This document shows positions 10,462-20,514 of a stretch of DNA of 34,037 nt, in pieces. A model generated the notes under the pieces. The model ran no database searches and was not told where the DNA came from. It worked only from the letters and a program-made list of their open reading frames with translations. The position numbers and the translations under genes are program-made. Origin of the DNA: Kiritimatiellia bacterium (lineage in GTDB: Bacteria > Verrucomicrobiota > Kiritimatiellia > SLAD01); assembly GCA_007123265.1 (NCBI GenBank), contig SKLK01000273.1, positions 1 through 34,037 on the forward strand, in the 5' to 3' direction. Position 1 is the first letter of the stretch; the number at the start of each line of letters is the position of its first letter.

Positions 10462-12276
10462 TCACTCCCCGCGCTGGCCGTGAAAATGGAAACGGCGCTC
10501 AAAATGCATCGGCACCGCATCCCGCCCATAGGCCACGTTGAGCCCGAACTGTCGCGTCACGCGCTGAATTTCGTCCATCAGATCCGGGTCCTGTGTGCGG
10601 ATGTGCTGGCCAATTAAGTAATACAACCGTTGCCAGGCCCATAACGTACGGATCGCGGGAGCACCGGCTCCGGCCTCGTCAAAATCAATGCGGAAAAACA
10701 TATCCTTCATGTCGGCCCCGCTGCGACCAACAATCTGGACAAAGGCCTGTCGTACATCGACGGGTTTACGGCCGTACACAACGAGTGGGCGATCGAGATA
10801 AAGATGCGTCAAACTTTCGGGATACACCTGAAACCGGTCGATATCGCCAGCCCATTGCATGCGCAGGAACGTTAAGACCGGCCGACTTAACTCGCGAGCC
10901 AACTGGGCCATCGAATCAGGAATTTCTTCCCGCGCAAATGTCATAATCGTGTCACCACGATTCTTGAAGCTGAGGAAATCGAGCAAGTATTCGTTTACCT
11001 GAGGCCCGCCACCTATCGTAAACACGGATACCGCACCGGCATTGGCCGCGGTAAAGGACTCCAATATGGTGGTGCTATCCACAACCCCCGTCGTCGGTAT
11101 GCCGTCACTCACAAGTACCGCCAGGGTTGGCCGGGCGGGATTCACTTCCATCGCCAACAACGGCTCCAACGATCCGAAGACATCTGTCCCTCCGCGCGCC
11201 CGCAGCCCTTCGATGAAGGTCGCTGCCCGGGCTTGACTGCGCGGATTGAAGGGACGCAATTCGCCAAACGCCCGCTCCACGTGGTCCCTAAAAGCAATCA
11301 GATCGACTCGGTCATCCGCCGACAAACTATCCAGCCAAGCGTGCCAGCCGTGGCGCGCCTGATAAATGGTCCGCTGAGTCATGCTTCCCGATGCATCCTG
11401 AATCAACAACACATCCCGAGGCAGAACCGGCAATCCTTCGTGATCGATGCTAAATATGCGGATTTGGAAATACTCGTAGCCGGGATCGGCCGGATCACTG
11501 AATGTTTGCACCTCCAGCGCCAACAATTGTTCGATGGGGGCAATGGCCGTGATTTCCTCATCCTCTTCCGTGACAGCGTCGACACGTTCCACGGTCGTTT
11601 CTGGTGCGTCCTCCAGGTCAGGATCGATTGCCCGCTGTCCCACACCGAACGCACGCCCCGGCCCTGCCTCATTGGCGGCCCAAGCCTGTCCCTGCAACCA
11701 CTGTGCGCCCCGCTCCCGTTGTGCGCCAGCCAGCGCATCCCCTGGCACCGCGAGGTCCGGGGCATCCGGCACACGTTCAACATCCGGGATCATTCTACGG
11801 GCGAAGGTGGCGACATCGTCCGGGACGATTCGGTCCCGGATATGCACCAAATCCTGGCGGGCATCCCACAACGGCCGCTCGGCCACTGCCGCCAATTCAG
11901 CCAGCGCCCGATCTTCACCAGCCAACGGTTGACCGACATCCGCGGTAGGAGGCGGCAGGAATTCCTCTACCAGTGCTTGAAACGATTCCGGGGCCAGCAT
12001 TTCCGGCATGAAGGTCGAGGCATCGCGGGCTTCGAAACGAGCAGGTTGCTCCACTGTCCGGGGCACGTCGACCTGTACGTCCCGCAAAACCAATGACCGG
12101 ATCCGGCCATCTTCATCGATTGTGGCCAGGCGGCCAACGGGCATCGGCGGGGCAAAATGGATCAGGGCCGCATGCGCCAACAACGAGACCAGCGCGGCCG
12201 ATGCCGCCACCCACCCGTGTCGCTGCCGGGGCCGGGCGCCCAAAGGGCCCGGCCCGATATCCTCGCGAGCCACCAT
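10462..12276 (-). CDS. Membrane-anchored von Willebrand factor type A (VWA) domain protein
   Basis: 604 aa; N-terminal TM (WVAASAALVSLLAHAALIHF); MIDAS motif VLLIQDASGSM with conserved downstream VWA pattern (DRVDLIAFRDHVERAF...ARGGTDVFGSLEPLLAM...PTLAVLVSDGIPTTG). Confidence 0.85.
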   Translation of the reverse strand: MVAREDIGPGPLGARPRQRHGWVAASAALVSLLAHAALIHFAPPMPVGRLATIDEDGRIRSLVLRDVQVDVPRTVEQPARFEARDASTFMPEMLAPESFQALVEEFLPPPTADVGQPLAGEDRALAELAAVAERPLWDARQDLVHIRDRIVPDDVATFARRMIPDVERVPDAPDLAVPGDALAGAQRERGAQWLQGQAWAANEAGPGRAFGVGQRAIDPDLEDAPETTVERVDAVTEEDEEITAIAPIEQLLALEVQTFSDPADPGYEYFQIRIFSIDHEGLPVLPRDVLLIQDASGSMTQRTIYQARHGWHAWLDSLSADDRVDLIAFRDHVERAFGELRPFNPRSQARAATFIEGLRARGGTDVFGSLEPLLAMEVNPARPTLAVLVSDGIPTTGVVDSTTILESFTAANAGAVSVFTIGGGPQVNEYLLDFLSFKNRGDTIMTFAREEIPDSMAQLARELSRPVLTFLRMQWAGDIDRFQVYPESLTHLYLDRPLVVYGRKPVDVRQAFVQIVGRSGADMKDMFFRIDFDEAGAGAPAIRTLWAWQRLYYLIGQHIRTQDPDLMDEIQRVTRQFGLNVAYGRDAVPMHFERRFHFHGQRGE

Positions 12277-12283
12277 GTAGAAT

Positions 12284-13705
12284 CTACCCCTGCAGGTTCA
12301 TTAAGAATTCGGCATTGCTCTTGGTCTTCTTCAGTCGGTTGATCAACAACTCCATGGCCTCAACAGCCGGCACATCCTTCAAGGCCTTGCGCAAGATCCA
12401 TATCCGATTCAATTCATCCGGATGCAATAGATTTTCTTCCTTTCGCGTGCCGGACTTTTCAATATTTATGGCGGGGAAAATACGTTTGTCGACCAGATTC
12501 CGATCCAGCCCCAACTCCATATTGCCCGTTCCTTTGAACTCTTCGAAGATGACCTCATCCATACGGCTACCGGTATCCACCAGCGCCGTAGCGATAATCG
12601 TCAGACTTCCGCCGCCCTCGATGTTTCGGGCGGCACCGAAAAAGCGTTTAGGCTTATGCAAGGCATTGGCATCCACGCCCCCCGACAGGATCTTGCCGCT
12701 GTGCGGTTGCAAGGTATTATAGGCGCGAGCCAGACGTGTGATACTATCCAAAAGAATCACCGCATGCTTGCCGTTCTCCACCATGCGCTTGGCCATTTCA
12801 ATCACGATCTCCGCCACTTGAACATGGCGTTCCGGCGGCTCGTCGAATGTCGAACTCAGCACTTCCGCCTTTGTATTCCGCTGCATGTCCGTCACTTCTT
12901 CCGGCCGCTCATCAATCAAGAGGACGATGAGTTTGGCATCCGGATTATTTGCGGAAATACTATTGGCCATTTGCTGCATCAACACCGTCTTACCGGTTCG
13001 AGGCGGCGCCACAATCAAGCCGCGCTGGCCCACGCCAATCGGAGTCAACAGATCCATCACGCGCATCGAAATATTTTCCGGTGACGTTTCCAACACAAAC
13101 CGTTTATCCGGGAACAAGGGGGTCAGATGTTCAAACGGAATAAGGTTCTTGGCGGAATCCGGGGCCTTTTCATTGATGTGCTCGACCTTGAGCAGGGCGA
13201 AGAAGCGCTCCTTCTCCTTCGGTGGCCGGATTTCACCATCGATAAAGTCACCCGTCCGCAACCCGAATCGTCGGATTTGTGACGGCGACACGTAGATGTC
13301 TTCCGGGCAAGGCAAATAATTGTAGTACGGAGACCGCAGAAACCCGAAGCCATCGGGCAGAATTTCGAGGATACCTCGACCGAACAACCGTCCGTTTTGC
13401 CGCGCATTTGCCTTCAGAATCTCAAATACCAATTCGTGCTTCACCAGCGCACTCAATTCAGACAGTCCCAGACTCTCACCAAATTTTACCAGGTCAGGCA
13501 CCGTTTGAACTTGTAGCTCATGCAGCAACAGTGTCGGGCCCGGCGGCAATGGGTTCCCGTTTTCGTCGAGAACCTCCTGACGCTCCACCACCTCTTCGCC
13601 ACCCCCGTCCGGCCCATTACCCCGGTTACGGTTCTTTTGGTGATGACGACGTCCCGGACGCCCACCCGAGCGGCCACGATTTCTTGATCGTTGTTCTTCA
13701 GCCAT
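12284..13705 (-). CDS. rho: Transcription termination factor Rho
   Basis: [157 protein letters not shown]; basic Arg/Gly-rich N-terminal extension. Confidence 0.98.
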   Translation of the reverse strand: MAEEQRSRNRGRSGGRPGRRHHQKNRNRGNGPDGGGEEVVERQEVLDENGNPLPPGPTLLLHELQVQTVPDLVKFGESLGLSELSALVKHELVFEILKANARQNGRLFGRGILEILPDGFGFLRSPYYNYLPCPEDIYVSPSQIRRFGLRTGDFIDGEIRPPKEKERFFALLKVEHINEKAPDSAKNLIPFEHLTPLFPDKRFVLETSPENISMRVMDLLTPIGVGQRGLIVAPPRTGKTVLMQQMANSISANNPDAKLIVLLIDERPEEVTDMQRNTKAEVLSSTFDEPPERHVQVAEIVIEMAKRMVENGKHAVILLDSITRLARAYNTLQPHSGKILSGGVDANALHKPKRFFGAARNIEGGGSLTIIATALVDTGSRMDEVIFEEFKGTGNMELGLDRNLVDKRIFPAINIEKSGTRKEENLLHPDELNRIWILRKALKDVPAVEAMELLINRLKKTKSNAEFLMNLQG

Positions 13706-13709
13706 AGTC

Positions 13710-14318
13710 TTACTTCTCCTTTTCCAAAATTGTTTGCCAAACGGACTCGGTCTGGCGCGTTAGTTCACTTATCGTTCCTTCATTCACAATCACGTAATCG
13801 GCCCATTTCATCTTTTCCGCGACCGGCCACTGCGCGGCAAGGCGCTGTCGACACTCCTCGTGGGAGAGTCCGCGTTCCTGCAATCGTTGCCACATCACCT
13901 GCTCCGAAGACGCCACACACAACACACAATCAAAATCCTTTTCCACCCCTACCTCATAGAGCAACGGGATGATGACGCCCCGCGCCGGTTTACCACCGTC
14001 CTCCGTAACGTTCAGCCACGACCGCCAGACCTGACGAACATGCGGATGCACCAATCGATTCAGTGCTTCGCGGTCCTCCGCAGAGGCGAATACGCGTGGT
14101 CCCAAAATCTTGCGGTCGATGGTTCCATCGGCATTAAGAATCGTTTCGCCAAAATAATTTCGTACGTCCTCATAGGCTGGCCCACCCGGGGCCATCACTT
14201 CATGCGCCACTTGATCCGCGTCCAGGATCGCCACGCCCTTTCCAGCTAAGATCCGTCCCACGGCGCTTTTCCCACAGGCAATACCGCCGGTAATTCCTAC
14301 TGTAACGCTGTCTGACAA
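13710..14318 (-). CDS. coaE: Dephospho-CoA kinase
   Basis: [97 protein letters not shown]. Confidence 0.95.
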   Translation of the reverse strand: MSDSVTVGITGGIACGKSAVGRILAGKGVAILDADQVAHEVMAPGGPAYEDVRNYFGETILNADGTIDRKILGPRVFASAEDREALNRLVHPHVRQVWRSWLNVTEDGGKPARGVIIPLLYEVGVEKDFDCVLCVASSEQVMWQRLQERGLSHEECRQRLAAQWPVAEKMKWADYVIVNEGTISELTRQTESVWQTILEKEK

Positions 14319-14338
14319 TCTCTTTTCCTCGCACGCCC

Positions 14339-16360
14339 TTACCGTTCCGGACGATACTCAAAGCCCTGATCCCGCAGGGTTGTCACCACCCGAATCACCT
14401 CTTGCGCCTGGTACTGACCGGGAAACAAGGCGACGGCTGCCCAGGCCAATCGCTCCGCCTCCTCGAGGTCACCTTCGGACAATGCCTGTCGGGCAAAGAT
14501 CGTGTGTTGATCCGCTAGTCGCTCGTCATCACGGGATCTGATCCGAAATAGCCGATACTTGGTATTACTCGCCTCTTCTTTGAACTCAAAATAGCGTGCC
14601 GCATGCGGATCGTACTCGAACAATCGTGCGGGCGCCGTTTCCGGCGGCTCCACAGCATCGACGAAATAGCGCATTTGCAGCTCCACATGGTGCGGGTAAA
14701 ACTCGCCCAACGCATACACAAAATAGTAGGCCCCATGCTGGTCTGCCCAATCCCTGAACGCTCGTTCGTCTCCCGTAAACAGCTTTCTGCCATATTGTTC
14801 AACGCGTTCTCTAATTTCCGGTGTTTCGAATTTCGGATGCAATACAATCGGACAATTTCCGTATGCCAATATCGATGCGCTCACCCCGAAGTTCGCTAGC
14901 ACCGGTTGTTCATTTCCATAGTGTCGCAGCCAATCGGTCAATTCCTGTAACTCACGATAGTACACATTGGGCCGACCCCATCGCCCCGGCTCCTCCCACA
15001 CCCGCGCCGCTTCAACCGCCCAGCCGAGGGCAAGCAGGGCGGCGAACAGATACACGGTCCAACTTCGTTGTTCCCGGGCGGAAGCCCAACAGCCGCCTAA
15101 CCATGCACATGCAAAAAGTCCCAGATAAATATGAAAGCGTACAAACAGGATATAAGCGAGGACAGACAGTATCAGGAAAAAAAAGATGTGCGCGGCTGTC
15201 GGCCTTGTCAATATACTCGAGGCATCGCGGCGTTTCCGCCAGCCCATCACGGCCAACCCGCTGGCAACCACTATGAGCACGAGAGTAGCTGGAAACAGAA
15301 TCCATGTCAATGACCATGTTGCCGAATCCAGTGCCGGCACCCACATGATGCGCTGATTAAACGTGAGTAGGGAAGGATCCATTGGTTTCACATTGAGAAA
15401 CCGGATCTTCGCGACCAGCAGTTCGGCGAAATGGCCGTAGTTCGCGCGATACCCATGGGGCACGAGCGCAAACAGTCCCCAAGGGACGGCCATGGCCGCT
15501 ATGCCCCGCCACCGGGGTGCGTGGCGCACGTGCTGCACGGCCATGCGAAGCAATAATCCATAGACCAGCAACAACGTCGGCGACATCCACAAGCCATGCG
15601 AACGATGGTAGGGTGAGAGCCATGCCACGAGGACAAGGCCGGCGGCCGGTGCCCCCCACCGCCATTGCTCCCGCAGGGCGTCGCCTGCTCCGCGAAAAAC
15701 GCGAACGCACCAAACGATCACCCACAACGCAGCGTAATACTGGATCATGTCCCAGGTCAGCAAGGCCATCCCTAAACCCAACGCGGAACCGATGACGGCC
15801 CAAATGGGACGGGGGCCGCTTTCGGACTCCCGCCAAGCGTGCAGCCAGAGGTGCGCAATCAGGAACGGAAAGGCAAAATTCTCCCGTGATATTTCGAGGC
15901 CGCTGGAACGGATCACCGTAGCCAACGACACCGCAAAGAAAGCGCCGGCAATGAAACCTGCCGAGCGTGACCGGGTCCACGCGAAGACCCATGCCGCCAC
16001 CAGCGGTGCCGACAAAGAGAACCAGACGATCATGATCCAGCGCACCCGCAGCGGCAGGGGCAACTCGCCGGGTAGTAGTCGCGCAAGGTACCCGTACACA
16101 TACTCTGCCAGCACGGTATCGGTTTTAAAGACATCAATACCATCCGGAAACTGAATCATCGGATCATGGGAAGGGATTCCTCGGCCCTCATATACGCGTT
16201 CGGTCATGCGAAATTGCAGCGCACTTTCCAACGTAAACGGCAATGCACCATCCAATCGGGCCTCATTCGCGTGCAATATAACGCCACGCGACGCGATGGC
16301 GAGCAGCCAAAGTACCAGCAATCCCGCGATCCAGAATATGTGTTGTTGTTTCGACTTCAT
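14339..16360 (-). CDS. Multi-pass membrane GT-C type protein, STT3/oligosaccharyltransferase-like
   Basis: 673 aa; many TM segments; acidic first-loop motif ESALQFRMTERVYEGRGIPSHDPMIQFPDG; C-terminal soluble part ELTDWLRHYGNEQPVLANFGVSASILAYGNCPIVLHPKFETPEIRERVEQYGRKLFTGDERAFRDWADQHGAYYFVYAL resembles the region after the TM bundle in STT3/GT-C proteins. Confidence 0.55.
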   Translation of the reverse strand: MKSKQQHIFWIAGLLVLWLLAIASRGVILHANEARLDGALPFTLESALQFRMTERVYEGRGIPSHDPMIQFPDGIDVFKTDTVLAEYVYGYLARLLPGELPLPLRVRWIMIVWFSLSAPLVAAWVFAWTRSRSAGFIAGAFFAVSLATVIRSSGLEISRENFAFPFLIAHLWLHAWRESESGPRPIWAVIGSALGLGMALLTWDMIQYYAALWVIVWCVRVFRGAGDALREQWRWGAPAAGLVLVAWLSPYHRSHGLWMSPTLLLVYGLLLRMAVQHVRHAPRWRGIAAMAVPWGLFALVPHGYRANYGHFAELLVAKIRFLNVKPMDPSLLTFNQRIMWVPALDSATWSLTWILFPATLVLIVVASGLAVMGWRKRRDASSILTRPTAAHIFFFLILSVLAYILFVRFHIYLGLFACAWLGGCWASAREQRSWTVYLFAALLALGWAVEAARVWEEPGRWGRPNVYYRELQELTDWLRHYGNEQPVLANFGVSASILAYGNCPIVLHPKFETPEIRERVEQYGRKLFTGDERAFRDWADQHGAYYFVYALGEFYPHHVELQMRYFVDAVEPPETAPARLFEYDPHAARYFEFKEEASNTKYRLFRIRSRDDERLADQHTIFARQALSEGDLEEAERLAWAAVALFPGQYQAQEVIRVVTTLRDQGFEYRPER

Positions 16361-16451
16361 TTCAGCATCCGCGCGTGCCTATCCGGCCGCTACGTGTGGA
16401 TGGGTACTTATCCTTCCCCCACGGGCGATTCAGGGATGTCGCTTGCGCGGG

Positions 16452-17354
16452 TCAAAAGAGGGTCGGCGAGGCGACCGCTTTAGCCAACGACTTGAACTCC
16501 ATGCGCTGATAGAAGGCATGCAGCATGCGCGCATCCGCGCGCCCCACCTGCCAATTATCCCAATCAGGATTCACCGGCAGCTCACACTGCAAGCGCGTCA
16601 TGGTCAGGTTCCGCCATACGGCTTCTTCATGTTCGCGCAAGGCGACCGCCAATTTCTCCCGTGCCACCTCATTCAGTCGCGCATATAGTTCGTCCAACGA
16701 GCCAAACGACGTCAACAATTGAGCCGCTGTCTTCGGGCCGATCCCGGGCACCCCGGGAATATTGTCCGCCACATCCCCAACCAGCGCCAACCACTCGGCC
16801 ACTTGCGATGGCTGAACACCCGTCTTGGCCTCGACCTCAGCTGGTCCCATGCGCACCTCGGACTTGGTCGGCGGAATGATGCCGATACGTCCACTGGCCA
16901 GTTGCAACATGTCCTTATCGCTGGTGGCAATCAAACTGTCGCAATCGGCATCCACCGCTTTCTGCGCAATCGTCGCCAACAGATCGTCGGCTTCGCGACC
17001 ATCCTCCATCACGTAGCCGTAGCCTGCGCCACGCAAGTACTCGTGAATCAAATCGAACTGGCCGACCAAGGGTTCAGGCATGGCCTCCCGTTGCGCCTTG
17101 TACGACGGCAGTGCGGCGATTCGTTCTGCGGCCAAGCCACCATCAAAAACGGCACAGACATGACTTGGTTTCCAGTGTTGCACCAACTGTTCTGTCATCC
17201 GGATAAAGCCATACAACGCGTTCGTCGGCACGCCGTCCCGCGTGGATAGTTCGCGAATGGCATAATAGGCTCGGTACGCAACGGCATGACCGTCGATCAG
17301 GAGTAGACATTTAGTTGAACTCATGTGCGCAGGCTCATTCCCACCGGGCGTCAC
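16452..17354 (-). CDS. Standalone 5'-3' exonuclease (PolA N-terminal / FEN-type domain)
   Basis: LLIDGHAVAYRAYYAIRELSTRDGVPTNALYGFIRM, VCAVFDGG, ADDLLATIAQKA, IATSDKDMLQL, WLALVGDVADNIPGVPGIGPKTAAQLL; stops right after YQRMEFKSLAK. ATG at 17324 (MSSTK) is a plausible alternative start. Confidence 0.9.
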   Translation of the reverse strand: MTPGGNEPAHMSSTKCLLLIDGHAVAYRAYYAIRELSTRDGVPTNALYGFIRMTEQLVQHWKPSHVCAVFDGGLAAERIAALPSYKAQREAMPEPLVGQFDLIHEYLRGAGYGYVMEDGREADDLLATIAQKAVDADCDSLIATSDKDMLQLASGRIGIIPPTKSEVRMGPAEVEAKTGVQPSQVAEWLALVGDVADNIPGVPGIGPKTAAQLLTSFGSLDELYARLNEVAREKLAVALREHEEAVWRNLTMTRLQCELPVNPDWDNWQVGRADARMLHAFYQRMEFKSLAKAVASPTLF

Positions 17355-17451
17355 GCCCAGCGGCGTGGCGATGCGGCCTCCCGCTCGTTCGCTGTACCGG
17401 GCGCGTTGCCGCGCCCCGAAGTCCAGCCCGCGATTTCATCACGGTGCGAGA

Positions 17452-20418
17452 TTAGTCCATGGCTTGCAAGGTCATCGCATCGGCTCGATGAATCGGCTTG
17501 CCGGCCGGATCAACCAGACGCGCCGTCACGAAAATCAACAGATTTTCCTTCCGGCTGCGAGAGCCTTCCGTGCGAAACAAGCGGCCGAGTAGCGGGATAT
17601 CGCCCAAGATTGGAACTTTGTCCTTGATCGTCACCAAGCGCTCACGCATGAGACCACCCATCACCACGGTTTGCCCGTCCCAGATAACAATACTGGTCTG
17701 CACGTTACGGCTGGCAAAGACGGGTTGCGGAATATTGAAGGTAAAGTCGCGCAGGAAGAATCGGTCTGGATTGTCCGGATCACGTCCCGGAATGGAAATT
17801 TGTGAACCATACTGAATCCAATCCACCAGTTCCGCGACTTCCGGGGCCAGTGCCAAGTCAATGGTGTACCCATCCGGTCCCACGGTGGGTGTGACATTTA
17901 GAATGACACCGGTGCGACGGGTCTCAAAGTTTTCAGGCGTGACGACCGGCGGGGTGACCAATCCACCTTCCGACTGTGTAACCGGCTCTGTCACCCGGAA
18001 TTCCGTTGGGTAGATAATCTCGGTAACGACTTCGATGGATGCGTTCACGCCGCTTCGCGTGGTCACACGCGGCGCAGACAAGACATCCACGTTTCCGTTT
18101 TGCGAGAGGGCATGCAAGACCACCCGCATTTCCGGATTCGTCAAAATACTGGAAACGCTGAGGATGTTCCCCAAGAAGGCCGCGTCCTCCATCCCTGCGC
18201 GGACCGGCTCGACGCCACCCGAGGTTTGTGCAAAGAAGCGTTGTCCGGCACTGACATTGCCGGCATCCACCTGTACGCGTTCACGGCCACCAAACGGTGC
18301 GCTGCCCCGGCGTTGCAGGAATTCGTAGTTGTCGGTAAACAACCACTGCAAGCCCAATTCACGCATATCCTCTTCAGCCACTTCAACGAAGCGCGCCTCG
18401 ATTTCAACTTGGCTCGGGACAACGTTAAGTTGTGAAAGGATTCGCTCAAAGGTCTCCAGGTTTTCCGGCGTGTTGGCCACGATCAACTGGCTAATCGTCG
18501 GATTATAGCTAATCGAGGTCCCCACGGGGAATGGGACGCCTGCCCCTTCAAAAAAGGCCTTCACATCGCCGCCACGGGTACCGGATGGGGCCCGGCGTGT
18601 ACCAAATTCCTGGGCGCCACCGAAGAAGCCTCCTGTGGGCGCGGCTTCCTCGCGCTCCTGAACCACATCCAAAAAGGAAGGTTGAACCGGATACAGTCGA
18701 GTAACCACCCGCCCCACGTCGGCGATGCCCGATGGGGTAATCACCACTACACTATCTTCAATCCGGAAACGCAGACCGGCCACTTCCGTAATGAAGCGAA
18801 CGGCTTCCATCAGCGAAATCCGGCGCAGATTTAGGGTAATCGAGGGGACACCCGAGCCCCCAGCAGGCGCGGCCGGTGCGGCATCCCATTCATCGCCCCA
18901 CGGATCGTCCATTGCACTCGGTGTGCGGCGCTCCGCGGGCGCAGCGGACACGCCTTCGGGCATACTCAAATTCAAGATGATATTGACGCCTTCCCCTTCT
19001 GGGTCGGCGGCCTCACTGGCATCGCGCAGGAAGGAAACCACATCACGAATATTGGCCTGCCGGAATTCGATGCGGGGAATGATGATGGATTCCATCCGCT
19101 CTTGCAGCCGCCGGGATGGGGTGACCAGATCCTGGGGACCGGGCCGGGCCAAGTCCTCGGGAAGAACCGCTTCGCCGCGGTGGGGCGGCGTCCATGCTTC
19201 GCGCACATCGCGCATCATTTGCTCCGTCGTTGTTCGCCGCAGGACGTCGGACGCCCGGCGCTGATCTTCGGCTATGCGGCGCAAGTAGCGCATGGCGTCG
19301 GTATTGTATGGATCGCGAATCAGTACGCTTTCAAAAAGCATTTCGGATCGGTTGAGTTCTCCGGCCTCATAGTAGGCGCGGGCCTCCTGCAGAGTGTCCT
19401 CAATTGTACGGCGCTTTTCGACGATCTCGGGCCGCCGTTCGATGGGCACAGGTTGCGCGGCTTCGGCTTCGCGACGCGCTTCCTCACGGTTGATGCGGCG
19501 CTCCAGCAAGGCCAGTCCTCGGTGCGACGGTGAGAGCTCGCGGGTACGTGCCAGGTTTCGTCGCGCTTCACGCAGGTCGCCATCGTCACGATAGATTTGC
19601 TGCGCAATGCGGAAATGGGCTTCGGCCAATCCCCGGCGGGCATTTTCCCGCTCGTCCTGACGGGCGGGGCGATCCGGTATACGTTCAAGGGCCCGGGTAA
19701 AGGCGTCTCTCGCCGCCCGGTAGTCCTCCCGATCAAGGGCCCGGTGAGCGGCGTCCAGACTCTGCAGCCCATCCACTTCCGCCGCTTGCCGCCGGACTTC
19801 TTCCTGGGCCGCCAAATCAGCGGCTACGCGATCCGCCTCGGTCCTGACGCGCGGCTCTGGTTGTGGTTCCGGAACGTCTTCCACTTCATCGATGTCCTGG
19901 ATCACGTCGACCGCCGGATCCTCCAATGGAGGCACGTCTTCTACTGGCTCTTCCTCTTCTGGGAACAGGAAATCGTCCATCCAGTCTTCGGGCGCTTCCT
20001 CCACATCGTCCGGCCACTCATCCACGTCTACATCGGTGTCTGGCACATCCTCGGGAACCGTTTCCGGGGGTACCGGGTCGTCCTCTTCATCATCCCAAAA
20101 CCAATCGTCCTCATCGCTTTCGAACAGGTCATCGAAATCAAAATCATCATCTTCCGGCGGCGCCACCGGAGGGGCGACCGGTGCTGCGGGTTCGGGGACT
20201 TCTTCGCTGACGGGCTCGACGTCAGGCACGGGCTCCGCTGTGGGTTCCGGTTCGGGCTCCGGTTCGGGCTCCGGTTGCGGCTCAGGCGCGGGTTCGGCTT
20301 CTTCGACATCAATATCGAACAAGGCATCAAAATCGAAGTCGTCAAGGGCATGGCTTGTGCCGGGCCAAATCAGAACCTGGACCAAAAATACGACGATCAA
20401 GCTATTGATGACTCTCAT
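17452..20418 (-). CDS. Secretin (GspD/PilQ superfamily), Amuc_1098-like pilus outer-membrane channel
   Basis: 988 aa; signal peptide (MRVINSLIVVFLVQVLIWPGTSHA); Pro/Glu/Asp-rich region; TPR-like segment; N-domain repeats; secretin signature RRTGVILNVTPTVGPDGYTIDLALAPEV...VFASRNVQTSIVIWDGQTVVMGGLMRERLVTIKDKVPILGDIPLLGRLFRTEGSRSRKENLLIFVTARLVDPAG; GGAGATTCGG RBS. Confidence 0.93.
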   Translation of the reverse strand: MRVINSLIVVFLVQVLIWPGTSHALDDFDFDALFDIDVEEAEPAPEPQPEPEPEPEPEPTAEPVPDVEPVSEEVPEPAAPVAPPVAPPEDDDFDFDDLFESDEDDWFWDDEEDDPVPPETVPEDVPDTDVDVDEWPDDVEEAPEDWMDDFLFPEEEEPVEDVPPLEDPAVDVIQDIDEVEDVPEPQPEPRVRTEADRVAADLAAQEEVRRQAAEVDGLQSLDAAHRALDREDYRAARDAFTRALERIPDRPARQDERENARRGLAEAHFRIAQQIYRDDGDLREARRNLARTRELSPSHRGLALLERRINREEARREAEAAQPVPIERRPEIVEKRRTIEDTLQEARAYYEAGELNRSEMLFESVLIRDPYNTDAMRYLRRIAEDQRRASDVLRRTTTEQMMRDVREAWTPPHRGEAVLPEDLARPGPQDLVTPSRRLQERMESIIIPRIEFRQANIRDVVSFLRDASEAADPEGEGVNIILNLSMPEGVSAAPAERRTPSAMDDPWGDEWDAAPAAPAGGSGVPSITLNLRRISLMEAVRFITEVAGLRFRIEDSVVVITPSGIADVGRVVTRLYPVQPSFLDVVQEREEAAPTGGFFGGAQEFGTRRAPSGTRGGDVKAFFEGAGVPFPVGTSISYNPTISQLIVANTPENLETFERILSQLNVVPSQVEIEARFVEVAEEDMRELGLQWLFTDNYEFLQRRGSAPFGGRERVQVDAGNVSAGQRFFAQTSGGVEPVRAGMEDAAFLGNILSVSSILTNPEMRVVLHALSQNGNVDVLSAPRVTTRSGVNASIEVVTEIIYPTEFRVTEPVTQSEGGLVTPPVVTPENFETRRTGVILNVTPTVGPDGYTIDLALAPEVAELVDWIQYGSQISIPGRDPDNPDRFFLRDFTFNIPQPVFASRNVQTSIVIWDGQTVVMGGLMRERLVTIKDKVPILGDIPLLGRLFRTEGSRSRKENLLIFVTARLVDPAGKPIHRADAMTLQAMD
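20243..20284 (+). repeat. Short in-frame tandem repeat encoding (PE)n in the secretin N-terminal region
   Basis: Tandem GGTTCGGGCTCC-type 12-nt units, encoding QPEPEPEPEPEP on the minus strand. Confidence 0.7.
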
Positions 20419-20514
20419 CCGAATCTCCTTCTGCCAACGATAACACGCTCCCTATAAGTCGCGCCTACCCAATTTGCTTCCATCCTTATGAGCATGGAAT
20501 CGGTGTATTACCCA

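Noticed and set aside
11233-12096. 287-aa plus-strand ORF antisense to the VWA gene
   Set aside because: Composition typical of an antisense frame; no recognisable motifs, and the VWA gene has a clear MIDAS motif.
19597-20457. 286-aa plus-strand ORF and the Ser-rich 183-aa ORF (19892-20443) antisense to the secretin N-terminus
   Set aside because: Low-complexity mirror of the acidic D/E/P-rich coding region; the Ser/Gly repeats are produced by the opposite strand's codons.
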